64,000 bases of DNA from Gambelia wislizenii (GCA_030847615.1 JAUMIR010000003.1:282218265-282282264); one strand, 5' to 3'; numbered from the stretch's first letter, positions 1 to 11,726 are shown. Numbers and translations: made by a program. The notes: generated from the letters alone by a model not told the origin.

Positions 1-323
1 CAAAAACCAGGTAGGGATGCTCTTTTTATGAACCTCCCTGGCTTACTTTGAACTTTTTTAGTGTGTTTCTGTGCTTGTGTGTACTTTTTGTGTGTTTCTT
101 TTGCTGTATTTTAAATTTTTACCACACTTGCATCTTCTCACAAGAATCACCGAGATCATGGACATGGAAGTAAACAGAGCTCTGCTCATGCTCTGCTAAT
201 GCTGAGGCTGCCTTTTCATGCTGTTAAAGGTAGGTCTGATAAAAAGGGTTCTTTTGCTGGCAGAAAAACACTGCAAAATATGGTGCTAAAGAGACGTTTT
301 CAGCAGTTTGTCTGATAAAGTCC
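1..323 (+). mobile_element. Family C DNA transposon, right part (copy C1)
   Basis: The left end of the window is inside a non-autonomous DNA transposon. Its body matches copies at 5498, 39740, 46064 and 56944: shared blocks are a GGTAGGG..CTCTTTTTATGA segment, a TTAAGTGTGTTT-like run and a GGAAGTAAACAGAGCTC-like block. It ends with GTCTGATAAAGTCC at 310-323, the inverse of the GGACTTTATCAGAC left terminus seen at 56944. No coding capacity. GGAC/GTCC termini and the 3-bp target duplication of copy C5 suggest PIF/Harbinger; that is inference. Confidence 0.75.
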
Positions 324-1404
324 AACGTCTAGCAGAGAAATAAAGGAGGTTTAGTTTTCTATATATATAAAAATATGTAAAGTTTACGTACAAATACCAA
401 AGCTTTCATAGCATTTTACAATATAATGTGCTCTTTAAATATGGCAGAGAAAGAAAGAACAGCAAACTACTAAATGGAAGATGAACAAACCCAGACTAAC
501 TGGTGCAGGAAGAGAGATACTGTGGCTAACACCAACAAACAGAAAATGACATGAGTATATGCTATGCCTAAACTCTTAGGGAAACATGCAAACTAGCATC
601 TACTGAGTAAAGGCATGTTAAGGTTGCAACCACTAACATTTTTGTCCCAGTTGGGACAAAACACATACCACATGTACCTGGTATGGGTGATACTTGGGGA
701 ACATTGTTTATAATTCTTCCAGTGACACTGTCGTCAAATCCCTACCCTAAAGGTTTAGTTCTGCAACAAAACATGACCCCAGGGACTACAAAGTCCCATC
801 TACCTCAATAAAGTTTAAACATATTTTGAATTGCCTTGGGTTCTAATTTTGAGAGAAAGGTGGGGTATTGATTGATTGAATGTACTAAACCTGGTTAATG
901 CTAAGTACTATTAGGTTGGAGTCTAACCCATTATTTTGTCTAGTTCTGTTGCAACCTAAATGTAATGGCCAGATAGCCCATCCAAAACAATATGATAGAT
1001 CCGTATAATTGATTCTGTTCGTGGTGAATTGCTTCCACCCAAAGCCTGGCATACAGACAAGCTGATGTTAAACTGAATTGTGGTTTGCTTTTGTCTTTTA
1101 ATTTCCTTTAGTATGAATGTTTAGAGAACTGGTTCATAAGAAGGACTGCAAACAGAACTCTGTGGGATTTACCACACCAGGGACAACTTTGCAAAACATG
1201 TTCCTGTGGCCCTCAATGACCTAAGAACCAATCTGCTAGAACTTGAGTTGAATTTAATGTACCAGTCTGAAATCCTGCACTATGTGTGTAACACTGAACC
1301 AAAACCTGACCACTGTTCATACAAGTGCTTCTGATGTGAATGCTCAAACAGGAAACATTTGGAACAGGTGTTGAATGAAGTCTGATGTTTATGGCTGGCT
1401 CCAC
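324..1404. other. No recognised feature
   Basis: AT-rich sequence with no ORF of note, no clear repeat shared with the rest of the window and no splice-bounded open segment that I recognise. Confidence 0.5.
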
Positions 1405-1407
1405 ATA

Positions 1408-1736
1408 GGACTTTTTCAGACGCGTCAAAAATAACGCAAGCAGCCTCGTCGTGTTGTGAGGTTGCTGCGCTGCAGAACGTCGGTTTCGGATGACGCTCTC
1501 CCCTGCCGGTACTGTTGCGGTACCGCGGGGAGGTTTGAGCATCATATTTCATTGGTTTTTAATCACAATCAACTTTTGTGCTTAAAAATAGATGAAATAT
1601 GACGCTCAAATCTCCCCGCGGTACCGCAACAGTACTGGCAGGGGAGAGCATCATCCGAAACCGACGCTCTGCAGTGCAGCAGCCTCGTAACGCGACGAGG
1701 CTGCTTGCGTTATTTTTGATGCGTCCGAAAAAGTCC
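1408..1736. mobile_element. Hairpin MITE, family P (copy P1)
   Basis: A nearly perfect 329-bp inverted repeat. The left arm starts GGACTTTTTCAGACG and the right arm ends CCGAAAAAGTCC. Both arms carry the GCAAGCAGCCTCGTC-like and CGGTACTGTTGCGGTACCGC blocks in opposite orientation around a short AT-rich loop near 1550-1590. The right flank is TTA (1737-1739) and the left flank ATA (1405-1407), which fits a slightly decayed 3-bp target duplication. A sister copy at 53882 has a perfect TTA duplication. No protein coding. Termini resemble family C, suggesting one transposase served both. Confidence 0.85.
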
Positions 1737-1739
1737 TTA

Positions 1740-2067
1740 GAATGCTTGTGGGCTACGGACTGATGAACTGACTATTACCACAAACAAAGGGTCTCAGATA
1801 CACTTTTTTAAAAAAGAAGAAATGGAAAAGAAAAAAGGATGAAGTAATTGTCCTATTCTTTGGTAATGCAATTGGTAAAAAGCTGTATTTTTAAAAAAAC
1901 ACAGAAAAGATGACACAATGTCTTCATATTACAATTATTACATATATTCACTGATAGAAATCCCACTCCAAAAAGGCAGGTCAAGGTAAAACTATTATAT
2001 GTTTGTGGGATCTACAATCTTTTTTTTTTTTTCAAAAAGAAAAGTTAACATAGATAATATGCAGAGT
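1740..2067. other. No recognised feature; poly-T at 2021-2032
   Basis: AT-rich spacer with a poly-T run just upstream of the CT repeat that forms the tail of the minus-strand LINE. Confidence 0.4.
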
Positions 2068-2758
2068 ACTCTCTCTCTCTCTCTCTCCCGTGCTTTCTGC
2101 AAGCGTGCTGATGACGAAAAAGGCCAATCCGAGATAAACAAGTCTGGTTGCAGAAAGCACAGCAGAAGGTCTCCTTGGGTGGTGTTTCTGGGTTGTGATT
2201 CTTTCTGCATTGTAGTTTCTCTTCAAGACTTGTTCGGCGTGAGTTCTCAAATAAGGCTGCAGCATTGTGGATAGTGTGTCTCCATGACTCCTGATCTGAG
2301 GCCAGGGCAGACCATTGTTGTTGATCAATTTGGCTGAGCCTGAGATGTTGTTTCAGGGAGTCCTTGTATTGCTTTTTTGGAGCGCCCCTCTTACACTGAC
2401 CCATGGCAAGTTCACCGTAGAGTACTATTTTTGGGAGGCGATGGTCCTCCATCCTAGAAACGTGCACTGCCCAGCGCAGCTGTGTTCTCAGTATCATGGC
2501 CTCAAGGCTGGTGATCCCTGCTTGCTCAAGGACAGCAACATTCGTCACATAGTCAGTCCAGTGTATATTTAGGATTGTGCATATACAGCGCTGATGAAAG
2601 CATTCAAGGAGTCGTAAGTGGTGGTGATAGGTGACCCATATTTCAGATCCATAAAGGAGAATAGACAGTACAATGGCTCTATACACACTGATTTTTGTGC
2701 TTCGCCTCAGGTGTTTATTACTCCAGACTCTTTTGTAAAGTCTTCCAAATGCACTATA
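2068..2758 (-). mobile_element. LINE 3' half (copy X1), reverse transcriptase C-terminus
   Basis: Minus-strand non-LTR retrotransposon fragment, open from the Tigger insertion at 2758 down to the tail. The ~225-residue peptide carries SAFGRLYKRVWSNKHLRRST, SILLYGSEIWVTYHHHLRLL, a GELAMGQCKRGAPKKQYKDS block and a C-terminal finger of form C-x2-C-x12-H-x3-C near 2115-2175. This is the thumb and tail of a LINE endonuclease/reverse-transcriptase polyprotein; the RT catalytic core is absent. The element ends in a (GA)n tail, seen as CT repeats at 2068-2087. Copies X2 (51616) and X3 (20918) belong to the same family. The open frame suggests recent insertion. The clade is not certain from this part alone. 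Confidence 0.85.
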
Positions 2759-3502
2759 CAGTTGCCCCTCCACATTTGCGAACTTGGCATTCGCGGTTTT
2801 GATTATTTGCGGTTTTGGGAGGGCCCCCCTGCCCTCCCAAAACCACGACACGGGGCCTCTGGAGGCCCCGTGAAGGCCCTGGGAGGGAGGGGGAGGGCTG
2901 CAGAGGCCTCCATGGAGCCTTGCGCAGCCCCGTGAAGGCCTTGTGGGGGAGGGGGAGGGCAGCAGAGGCTTCCACGGGGCCTTGTGAGGCCCCATGAAGG
3001 CCCTGGGAGGGGGGAGGGCCGCAGAGGCCTCCACAGAGCCTTGCATGGCCCCGTGAAGGCCTTGGGGGGGAGGGGGAGGGCCACGGAGGCCTCCACGGGA
3101 CCTTGCGAGGCCCCGTGAAGGCCTTGGGGAAGAGGGGGGAGGGCCACGGAGGCCTCCATGGGGTCTACAGAGACGCTCCGTAGGCCCCATGAAGGCCCTG
3201 GGTGGGAGGCAGGAGGGCCACGGAGGCCTCCATGGAGCCTCCAGAGACGCTCCGTAGGCCCCATGAAGGCCCTGGGCGGGAGGGGGAAGGGCCACGGAGG
3301 CCTCCATGGGGCCTCGGGAGGGTCTCCAGAGGCCCCGTGAAGGCCTTGGGAGGGAGTGGGGAATCCGGGGAAAGCGACTATGGGGCCTCTGGAGGCCCCA
3401 TGGTTGCTTTGGCGGGGTAGGGGGGTCAATCAATATTCGCAGATTTTTCACATTTGCGGGGGTCTGTGGAACCTAACCCCCATGAATGTGAAGGGGTGAC
3501 TG
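2759..3502. mobile_element. Tigger-like DNA transposon T1 with internal minisatellite
   Basis: Termini CAGTTGCCCCTCCACATT and its inverse (..AATGTGAAGGGGTGACTG) are flanked by TA on both sides (2757-2758 and 3503-3504). This is the signature of Tc1/mariner elements of the Tigger type (CAGT ends, TA target duplication). No transposase remains. The element sits in the LINE X1 and is itself mostly filled by a GC-rich tandem array. Confidence 0.8.
2860..3350. repeat. GC-rich minisatellite inside T1, 62-bp then 74-bp units
   Basis: The landmark (C)GTGAAGGCC / (C)ATGAAGGCC recurs at 2869, 2931, 2993, 3052, 3114, 3188, 3262 and 3336. Spacing is 62, 62, 59, 62 and then 74, 74, 74 bp, so a longer subtype replaces the shorter one part way. 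Units have a purine-rich GGGAGGGAGGGGGAGGG core and a GGAGGCCTCCATGG palindrome. The array is stop-poor on both strands and generates proline/glycine-rich false ORFs. Confidence 0.9.
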
Positions 3503-3504
3503 TA

Positions 3505-4796
3505 CATAGCGGCAAAAATGACACTACATAACTGTGAGCAATGAATTAATTCTTTTTGTTACCTTCTTGTTTCTTGAATGTGAATAAAAATCTAAATATG
3601 CAGAAGCCTGATTCCATAAGTCTTTTTAGTCATTCTGCAATTAGCAATAAGAGGGAACAACTGAGTATGATCAAATTTAACCACAGAACAACTCAGGTTT
3701 GTTTCAAAATTATTTTAAATGTACAGTAACTATATACTACTAATGAAAAAGTAGCTGAAATTAAACACTTTGAACTGTTATTGATTTTAATAAGATTCTC
3801 AACTACCATGGAAATGAATGGGAACAGTAACCTGGGGTGGATCATATCCCATATGCCCACATCCACCAAATGAAAGAAAGAAGAATTGATTCCAAAATTA
3901 CATCTTTATAATGCAGTTATTGCTTCACTGTCAGAGCCAGACAAAAATGATTACCACCTCTTACACAGTCCAGAATCTCAATTTCAGTTCACTGTAGAAC
4001 ATGAAATGAGCATATAAGTGGGAGGTTTAGAATTAACTGAATTGTTGCCATTTTTTGTTAAACAAGCAGTATTTGTTCAGTATACTTTAATTAGTTTCTA
4101 TGGTAACACCACCTCAGTGTATAGTATTAGTGCTGATTCATCTAAATATATGAGCCTGTCCCAAGGAGAAAGGCAGAAAGACAGAGGAAAACAGTCAGAG
4201 ATGAATAAAATCATGTCTAAATTTGTTTCATTCATTCATTGTTTCCCCATCCCAGGTCTTTCTGCTTTGGGGCAGGGTGGGCGGGCGGGTTGGGTAGGTA
4301 ACCCTTGTCTTCCTATTAAACCAGTGGAACACTCTCTGCCAAGCTCAACAATCAACCTCCTTCAATCTGAGATGACGCACAGGTACCCATTCATCCCATT
4401 GGCTGGGCATCTTCTCTGCAGAATGCCTCCTGCTGTTTTCCTGACAGCACTAATTTTATTACTGCCCAGTAATTTGAAGCACTAACCACTGTCCCCACAC
4501 TCATTTCTGTTGAAGGTAGGAGAGCCATATTTCTTCCCAAGTGAATTCTTTCCATCTGCAAAGAAGAAGGAAGCATTGTTAAGTGTTTGTAATTTGTTTA
4601 TAATGTGTCATTCTTTCTTAACAATAAGAACTTTTCCTGGCAAATGCATACATGCCCAGAACAATACTATAAAACAATCAGCTGACTAGCTGCAAAAGTT
4701 AAATTGCAGTGACTTCAAAAGTGCTTTACACAAACCTGTATAAAGAAGATAAAAACTGTGGCTCTCAGAACAGTTTACATCTTGATATATGCCCTG
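3505..4796. other. No recognised gene
   Basis: Low-complexity AT-rich sequence. A 155-codon open frame at 4018-4485 has no domain or composition typical of a protein and no splice context I recognise. Confidence 0.4.
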
Positions 4797-4955
4797 TATA
4801 AAGAAGACACATCCAGGGGTAGCCATGTTGGCCATGCAGCGAAACAAAATGCAATCCATAAAAAAGTGATGCCTTTGGTGGGCAACCAAATTGCTAAACA
4901 CATGACGCAAGCTTTCAAAGTTCTACTGGCTTCTTCATCAGGCAAAAGTTAAAAA
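4797..4955 (+). mobile_element. Family B repeat fragment (copy B2)
   Basis: Contains GTAGCCATGTTGG, GCAAGCTTTCAAAG and CTTCTTCATCAGGC. The same landmark order (a 'which GTTGG', AAGCTTTC, and 'CATCWGA' style) occurs in the copy around 39657-40455 and in many reptile repeats. Non-coding, probably a short DNA transposon; terminal repeats are not clear here. Confidence 0.45.
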
Positions 4956-5497
4956 ATAAAGACAGAAAAGTGATGGTGTTAAGACCACAGGCCTACATAT
5001 CTCAGATGTTGCTTGTGTTCTTGTTCAGGTGAGGGAACTCATGCAGGCAGAGGCCACTCCTACTTCTTGGCCATGTGGGGCTGAGACAAAGGACAGTAAA
5101 ATTTAAATCCTTTTGCAGCAGTGTGGCAACTTCTCTGGTATTCAGGATGTCCTGTTCCTCGGGCCCTTTGGTAAGCAGAGATCACTGGATCTTTCAAGAA
5201 GTCCCTGTACTGCTGCATCTGGAAAGAACTTTTATGTGTTGTATAGGTAAAACTAGTCAATTATACTTCAAACAGAGGTTTTACCTTTGTTGGAGGTAGA
5301 AACCTCAGAGAGTTTAGTCCCAGTCCATATGTCCCCTTGTTGTCAGTTGAGCCCTTGCTGAGCTCTAGAAGAAAATTGCAGATCTCTCTACTGGGAATAT
5401 CAATGAACTCACTAGATTACTCAAAATTCATTCCAGCACTGCTAAAGATCTACCCACCTATTCCCCTCCTTTAATTTCTTAGATATTGCCAGCCACA
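4956..5497. other. No recognised feature
   Basis: Unique-looking sequence between B2 and C2 with no supported gene. Confidence 0.4.
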
Positions 5498-6075
5498 GAA
5501 CTTTATCATATGCCGCAAATATGGCATCATAATGACACCTAATTAATGCAAAAGGGTGCACATACCAGACAATGACATCCTTTTGTGATAATGTCTTAAA
5601 AATAAGGCTTTTTTATATTACTGATGGGCCAAGCTGTCAATAGATCTCCCATGGGCCTTTTTTGCTGGTATTGCCAACATTTGAAACCTCACACCATTGT
5701 CCTCTCGTGATTTCAGTGTCAATGGGCAGAACACTTCCGGATGAGAACACGAAAGCCAGGTAGGGGAATACTCTTTTTATGAACCTCCCCAGTTTACTTT
5801 TAAGTTTTAAAGTGTGTTTGTATGCTTGTATGTATGCTTTTTGTCTTTCTTTTAGTGAATTTTTACAAATTTACCACTCTCACGTCTTCTCACAAGAATC
5901 TGCAAGATCACAAATGCGGAAGTAAACAGAGCTCCGTTCATGCTCCGTAGGTGTGGGGGCTGCCTTTTCACTCTAGAGAAGGTAAGGTCTGATAGAAAGG
6001 GTTATTTTGCTGGGACAGTTGCACATTAAAATATGGTGGGAAAGAAACATTAATGGAAGGTGGTCTAATATACCA
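5498..6075 (+). mobile_element. Family C DNA transposon (copy C2)
   Basis: Full-length but diverged copy of about 580 bp. The left end GAACTTTATCA and the right end GTCTAATATACC are decayed forms of GGACTTTATCAGAC / GTCTGATAAAGTCC. The body shares ATGGCATCATAA, GTCAATAGATCTCC, GTAGGGGAATACTCTTTTTATGA and GGAAGTAAACAGAGCTC blocks with C1, C3, C4 and C5. No ORF. Confidence 0.75.
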
Positions 6076-7644
6076 GTAGTCCATAGTGTCTCCCATTCCT
6101 TTCATTGTGAAATTACCCTAAATATTCTGTTTGACTTTTATTTCTCCAGAGCTGAAGAACTTCTCTGGTAGTTGCATTTCTGAGTCTTTATCTGATTTTA
6201 CAGCTTTTGAAGATTTGACCACATAGCTTGGCTATAGTCCTATATCCACTGTCCTATATCCACTGTCAGGATCGGTCCCAGATATAACCTTTTCCTGCCA
6301 AGTTCAGTTCTGTTGTACCGCTTTGTGGCTAATTGTGTTTGCATTCCTCTGTACTTGCTAACAAGTATGTAGTCTAACTGGGAGAAGGGAGGATATGCTC
6401 TATGTCTGTAACGGTTTGATTAAAATTTGCACCTGGTCTTTGCTCTGAGAAAAATGGGATGTGCCCACTGCTGGTGGGAACTAGGAGTGGGGATGATGGA
6501 TAACCAATGACTGTGGAGCCTGCCAGATTTTGCAGATTGTAAATACTTTTTTAACTTATGGCTTCATAGATAGGTTTCCTTCTGAGCTACGATATTGTAA
6601 GGTTAGCTCTTTAGATTACAGTAACCGTAAAGTGTACTGTTTTAACTCTGAAACTGCTTGTCACTGAGTCTAAAGAAGCCAGTACATGACAATCCAGTTA
6701 CCTAAGAACAAGGCCCATTGAACTCAGTAGTGTTTGGGTCTGAACCAATATTCATAGGACTGTATTGTTAGTCATTTTCACAGATGCTTAAAAATCTGTA
6801 ACATTAGGTTGAATCCAGACTAATTCATAGCTAGAATAGATAAACTGAAATCCATGGTACTTAGATTAAAAATTCCATAGGGTTTAATGGGCTTGCTGTG
6901 GCTAAGCCTGGATTCATCCTTTCTTATTTTTTTCCCCTTTAAGCAATCTTCTCCTAGATAATTAGAAAGGTGGTGCACCCACATGTTCTAATTTGGCTTC
7001 TGCCCTAACAGTCTACTCAACTATGCTGTTGGCTGGAACCATCTAAGATTTTTTGGACAATTCATAATTGAGGAAGCAAGTCATTTCAATACCAAAAAGA
7101 AATGTATGCTCCAGTTAAGACATTATAATGAAGTGCAAAATTTATCCCATATTTGATAAGAAATATACTTCTGTCTAAAGTGATATTCCACAAAGAAAAT
7201 TAGCTTTTCAGCAAAAAGGTTGCCTATGTTGGTCTATGAGAAAAAGATACATATGTTTTACACACTAATAACATGCTGTGTCTAACCACTTCATTTGTTC
7301 TGACAACTTAAACCCTTTGGCAGGTAGTCTCACACTAGAGTAGATTACCCTTTGGTTTAATGAGGGAGTTCATTAAGAAGATTCAGTCATACTATGAAGG
7401 AGAGTAGAAAAGAAAAGGGGGGGAAAGTGTGTTTAAAGCTTCCAACGAGTCCTGATTAAATTGTACTTCCTATTGCAGTATTGGAACCTGAAGATGTACT
7501 TCATATTCCAAAATGACTGTTACATGTATTTTGCCATTTGATAATCCTTCCATTCTTTAGTCATGATTTTAGTAATCAGTGGACTCCATAAGGAAAATCA
7601 AATAAGAAAAATTAAGTGTCTTATGTAACATTACAAGATGTCTT
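6076..7644. other. No recognised feature
   Basis: AT-rich sequence with scattered short ORFs only. No repeat shared elsewhere in the window was noticed. Confidence 0.4.
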
Positions 7645-8065
7645 TCTAACAATTTATTTATTTATTTAATAAATATGTCACCTTTCTCCCAGAATGGGAC
7701 CCAAGGCAGCTCACAACATATAAAATACAATTCAAAATAATAAAAAAACCTATTACAATTAAAATAATGATAATTTAAAACACATAATAGAAAAAATATA
7801 AAAGTTAAAATAACAATAAAAAGCATACCCCAGTAAAAGTCTCTGTGCCCACAGCTACAAATTAAATACCTTCTGGAATAAAAATGTCATTGCCTGCTGG
7901 TGAAAGGAAAGTAGGGAGGGGGGAAGCCTAGCCTCCCGTGGGAGTATGTTCCAGAGTATGGGAGCAGCTACTGAGGAGGCTCACTCTCATGTCCTCACCA
8001 AGGGAGCCTGTGATGATGGTGGGACCGAGAGAAAGCCTTTTCCTGATGATCTTCAAATTACTTAA
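7645..8065 (-). mobile_element. L2-type LINE 3' end
   Basis: Starts with a TTTA repeat that is the reverse complement of a TAAA tail. It continues with ATGTCACCTTTCTCCCAGAATGGGACCCAAGGCAG and, after an AT-rich 3' UTR, GGAGTATGTTCCAGAGTATGGGAGCAG, the complement of the APRLWN-type reverse-transcriptase C-terminus common to the L2-like copies at 11275 and 59396. Degenerate. Confidence 0.65.
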
Positions 8066-8754
8066 AACTACATGTTCCAAAGATATATCTTTATTGTAAA
8101 GAAAATCTAGTTAGAGCAAGTCTTAGGTGTTATCTACACGAGCAATTTACCCCAGCTTGCCCCCATCTGAGAGCCCTGCATTCCATACAATGCAGGTTAT
8201 TTGCCCTGATCTGCCCCTGGGCAGTCCTTATGACTCCCGGAGCAGAAAGAGGGCTCAAACAGGAGCAAGCCAGGGTAGGGCCTGATACAGAAATCTAAAA
8301 TAATACCCTGTTCACTCTGCTGCGGCCAGAAAGAAACAAAGCGAGCCCTGCATGTCCACAGGAGCCCATCCCAGCAGGCCATCCTTTTGCTCCAGCTGTC
8401 AGTTGCCCTTACCCTTCTGGGTCCAGGAAGGGATCCTGAAGCATATGATTTGGCCACATGTTGAAGCCAGGTTCCTCGATGCTAGGAGGGCAAGGAAAAA
8501 GGTGGTGGTGGCAGCTGTAGCAATTGGCCGGTGTTCCTGTCTGTACTCGGTTCCATTCTGTGGGGGTAACAGGGAGACACAGGCCTGATCTGTGGGCAGG
8601 ATATGTTGGTTGGGAGCCATCATATCCTGATCCATGTAGGTAAGCCCTTAATCATATTTAGAGTAGGCTCAGTAAATTTGATGGAAATTACATATGCCAT
8701 GATTAACTAAAACCTCATCAATTTCAGTGGATCTACTCTTTGCATGACCAGACC

Positions 8755-8850
8755 TTAGAGATGTTGCTATTTGGACTACAACTCTCAGAATCCACCAGCT
8801 AGCATGGCTGTTTGGGATTCTAGATATTGTGACCCAAAAGTAACATTTCT
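8755..8850. mobile_element. Short hAT-like MITE remnant (family J)
   Basis: Contains TTGGACTACAACTCTCAGAATCC and TGGGATTCTAG-like sequence, the recurrent core of a small palindromic repeat also found at 44540, 51012 and 53010. Very diverged. Confidence 0.4.
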
Positions 8851-8859
8851 AAGCTCTGA

Positions 8860-10094
8860 GACAATATTACCTGAGAATGCAGATATGGGGACTGCCTTAT
8901 TGAATGCACCAGTATATAAAATTATTCAATCCTGAGCATGAGGAATAGAATGACAAACACGCCAAAAAGAGAGTTCTGTACTTGTAATAACATTTAACAC
9001 AGAGTCAGAGCTAAATTTCATTTCAAAAACAAAACAAAACCCAAGTATATGAGCCTGAAAACTGTCACATGTTCACTTCTATCCCTCTAGGTGTCTTTGT
9101 CCTTGAAGATCTGCAAGATAGGCTAATTTGGTTCCCTCTCTGTTATGCCACTCTGATTTCCATTTTTGTTTTAAGTGAATTCTTTTGGTCACAAGAAATG
9201 CTTTAGGTATTAAATTCATCTTTGAAGAAGCTCACAAATTTGGCAACTAACCAGTTTCTAACTTAGAGCAAAACATATGATAGATGTGGAGAACTGGAAG
9301 GACAACACAAACTCACCATGGGCATGTTCCATTAATTTTAATTACGTCAAATAAGTGAGGACACATGATGCACATTTTTTTTAAAAGGCAGGACTTAAAA
9401 CTCTTTGAAATTTTGCACAAGCAATTATAGGACAGCATGGTTTCTGTTTACTTATAGATCAAGGGAAATTTTTCAGAAAAATAAAAATCCTGTTTGTCCT
9501 AAAAGTATGGTGTGTATTCTTTAGATAGATCAATACGGCAATGATATAATGCAGCACTCAGAACGTTCAATACCCCCTTCTCCATTCCTTGGCTTGTCTT
9601 CTTACCTTATAAGAACTATATGAATATTCTTGTCCTGGTATCATTTCTATAGTTTTGTACTAAAATAGAAATACTACAAAGCAATAAGATTGGCAAGATG
9701 GCCCAGAAGCTCTAGTGTGCTGGTAAACAATTAAGGAAGCACACAGTTTTCCATTTCAAGGAGAAGGTAGCTTCCCTTAAAGGTAAACAGTGCTTTTGCT
9801 GTTGCTTTTGTTACATCAGTGGCAGCAGCATGAATAACCATTCCCTCGTTGACTTATTCATAAGCAAACATCAATAAGACAACTTAAGGAAGTCACTTGT
9901 TGAGCAGAAAACATTATAATGAATTTGATCTGAGGTCTAACCACATACTGGTTCACGTATTGCTTTGGGAAGTACAAATTTAGTATGTTCATATCAAAAA
10001 ATTAAGCCACAGCTGGCTCTTATGGTTGTATATGTCTATTCAAATGTTTCAGATGAATAGTTCTGAACTAGTGCTTTTGCGGATGTGTCTTACT
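8860..10094. other. No recognised feature
   Basis: AT-rich, no supported gene or repeat. Confidence 0.4.
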
Positions 10095-10480
10095 TAATTG
10101 TTGTTACTTGTCATTGAGTTGGCTTTGACCTTTGATGGACCTATAAATGAGACACCTCCAGGATACTTTGCTATTAACAGCCCTTCTAAGATCCATAGAA
10201 CCTACTGTCTTTCACTTTACCAAGCATTATAATCTTTCCTAATGAGTCAAGTCATCTCATGAGATGTCTAAAGTACAATCGCCTCAGTTTAGTCATGTGG
10301 GCTTCTAAGGAGAATTCAGGCTTGGTTTGCTCTCAGACCCATTTATATATCTTTTTGACAATCTATGGTATCCACACAACTCTCCTCCAGCACCACGTTT
10401 CAAATGAGTTGATATTCTTCCTTGTCAGCTTTTGTCATTGTCCACTTTCACAACCATACAAAGAAACTGGAATTAAGTTT
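10095..10480 (-). mobile_element. LINE fragment, decayed (clade uncertain)
   Basis: The reverse complement resembles the reverse-transcriptase C-terminal region of a non-LTR element common in reptile genomes. Landmarks on + are GTCATGTGGGCTTCTAAGGA, TCTCCTCCAGCACCACGTTTC and GTCAGCTTTTGTCATTGTCC. Frames are broken, so it is an old insertion. I cannot name the clade with certainty. Confidence 0.5.
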
Positions 10481-10564
10481 GTAAAATCCTAGAATTAAGC
10501 TGTAAATGTATCTGTAAATCCCATTCTCATTTGTATTCTGAGCAAACAGTTGTATGCAATAGTT

Positions 10565-10680
10565 GTTGTTATCATCCTCCTCATTCATTGATTTATATCC
10601 CACCTTTCTCTCAATAGCAAGACTCAAGGCAGCTAACAACATAATTTAAAACAATACAGTTTAAAACTATACAAAATATG
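10565..10680 (-). mobile_element. L2-type LINE 3' tail, first piece
   Basis: ATTTATATCCCACCTTTCTCTC followed by AAGGCAGCTAACAACATAA is the usual complement of an L2-like 3' end. The matching upstream part of the element resumes near 11275, so about 0.6 kb of foreign sequence appears to separate the two pieces. Confidence 0.55.
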
Positions 10681-11274
10681 TTGGGAGAAAATCTGAGGTC
10701 CCAGGATGTTAGCCCTTTTGGGGAACTTCTTAAAAGTTAAAACTGTCAGGAATTAACTTTTTTGTAGCAGAGTAGAGCAGAGACAGGAGTGGGACTCAAT
10801 TAGATGCAGTGCTTTGACACCCAACCATGGAGAACAAAGGAGGCAGGCAATCTTCTTGATAAAAGAAGTACTTAAGCTTTACTAATAGCTTTAAATCTAT
10901 ATGTGCATTGGAGGCTACATCCTAACAAACTAGAGAACAGATTTCAGATACAGTAGAAGTCCTTAACTCACCATCTCAGTGAGACGTGAAGGCATTTCTA
11001 TGGAGTAAGCAGGGAAGGCAACATGCTTCTCTGAAGGCTTGAAACAAAGAGTCAAAAAATCTAAGACCATAAGGTTAGTAAACCTAGGTCATGTGATCTT
11101 GTAGCATGGTTGTATACTGTTTACAACCATGCCAATTAAAGATAGGATAAGGAGAAGGGGGAAAGACTCTTTGCATAACGGAGACCCTGACCTCTCTAGA
11201 CTTACTTGCTCTAATAGCAAGCAAATGGGGGGAGAAAGAATGCTGGATTTTTCCAAGGAAATATCCAATAAAAG
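10681..11274. other. Insertion of unknown type between L2 pieces
   Basis: About 590 bp without recognisable coding or terminal repeats separates two parts of what reads as one minus-strand L2-like element. It may be a retroelement fragment, but no terminal duplication could be confirmed by eye. Confidence 0.3.
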
Positions 11275-11620
11275 CATAAATATTAAAGTTATTCTAAAAA
11301 CAATTTATAAAATTAATGAAAACATTAAAAGATTACATACATACCTTAAAAACAGCACTGCAATGCAATAAAAGCCCATTCCAGTCAGTTTCGTAAAGAC
11401 CTGAAGGCATAAAGAGATTTTAATTTGCTGACAGAAGGAGAGCAAGGACTGGGCCATCCTGGCCTCCCTAGGGAGGATGTTCCAAAGCCTGGGAGCAGCC
11501 ACCAAGAAGGAGTGTGGTGGGACAAGAGAAAGACCTCTCCAGAAGATTTTAGAGTGCTAATGGGCTCATAAATAATGTCCTTCTGCCAGTGGATCAGACA
11601 TCCCTGGTATTTCCCCCCTC
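11275..11620 (-). mobile_element. L2-type LINE, RT C-terminus
   Basis: On the minus strand from 11505 a frame reads VAAPRLWNILPREARMAQSL followed by LSFCQQIKISL, the conserved end of L2-like reverse-transcriptase polyproteins (compare VIAPKLWNGL at 59570). It then enters an AT-rich 3' UTR. Truncated 5' and frame-broken. Confidence 0.75.
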
Positions 11621-11726
11621 CAAACATGAATGGAAAGAATGGCCAAGAAATGAGTTTTCTAAAACTCTGTCAAGGAGAATAAACAGCAGTGAGATTTCTG
11701 CATTCCCTCCTCCCTCTGGGGCCTCT

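Noticed and set aside
4018..4485. 155-codon ORF upstream
   Set aside because: No family resemblance, no splice signals and no supporting context.
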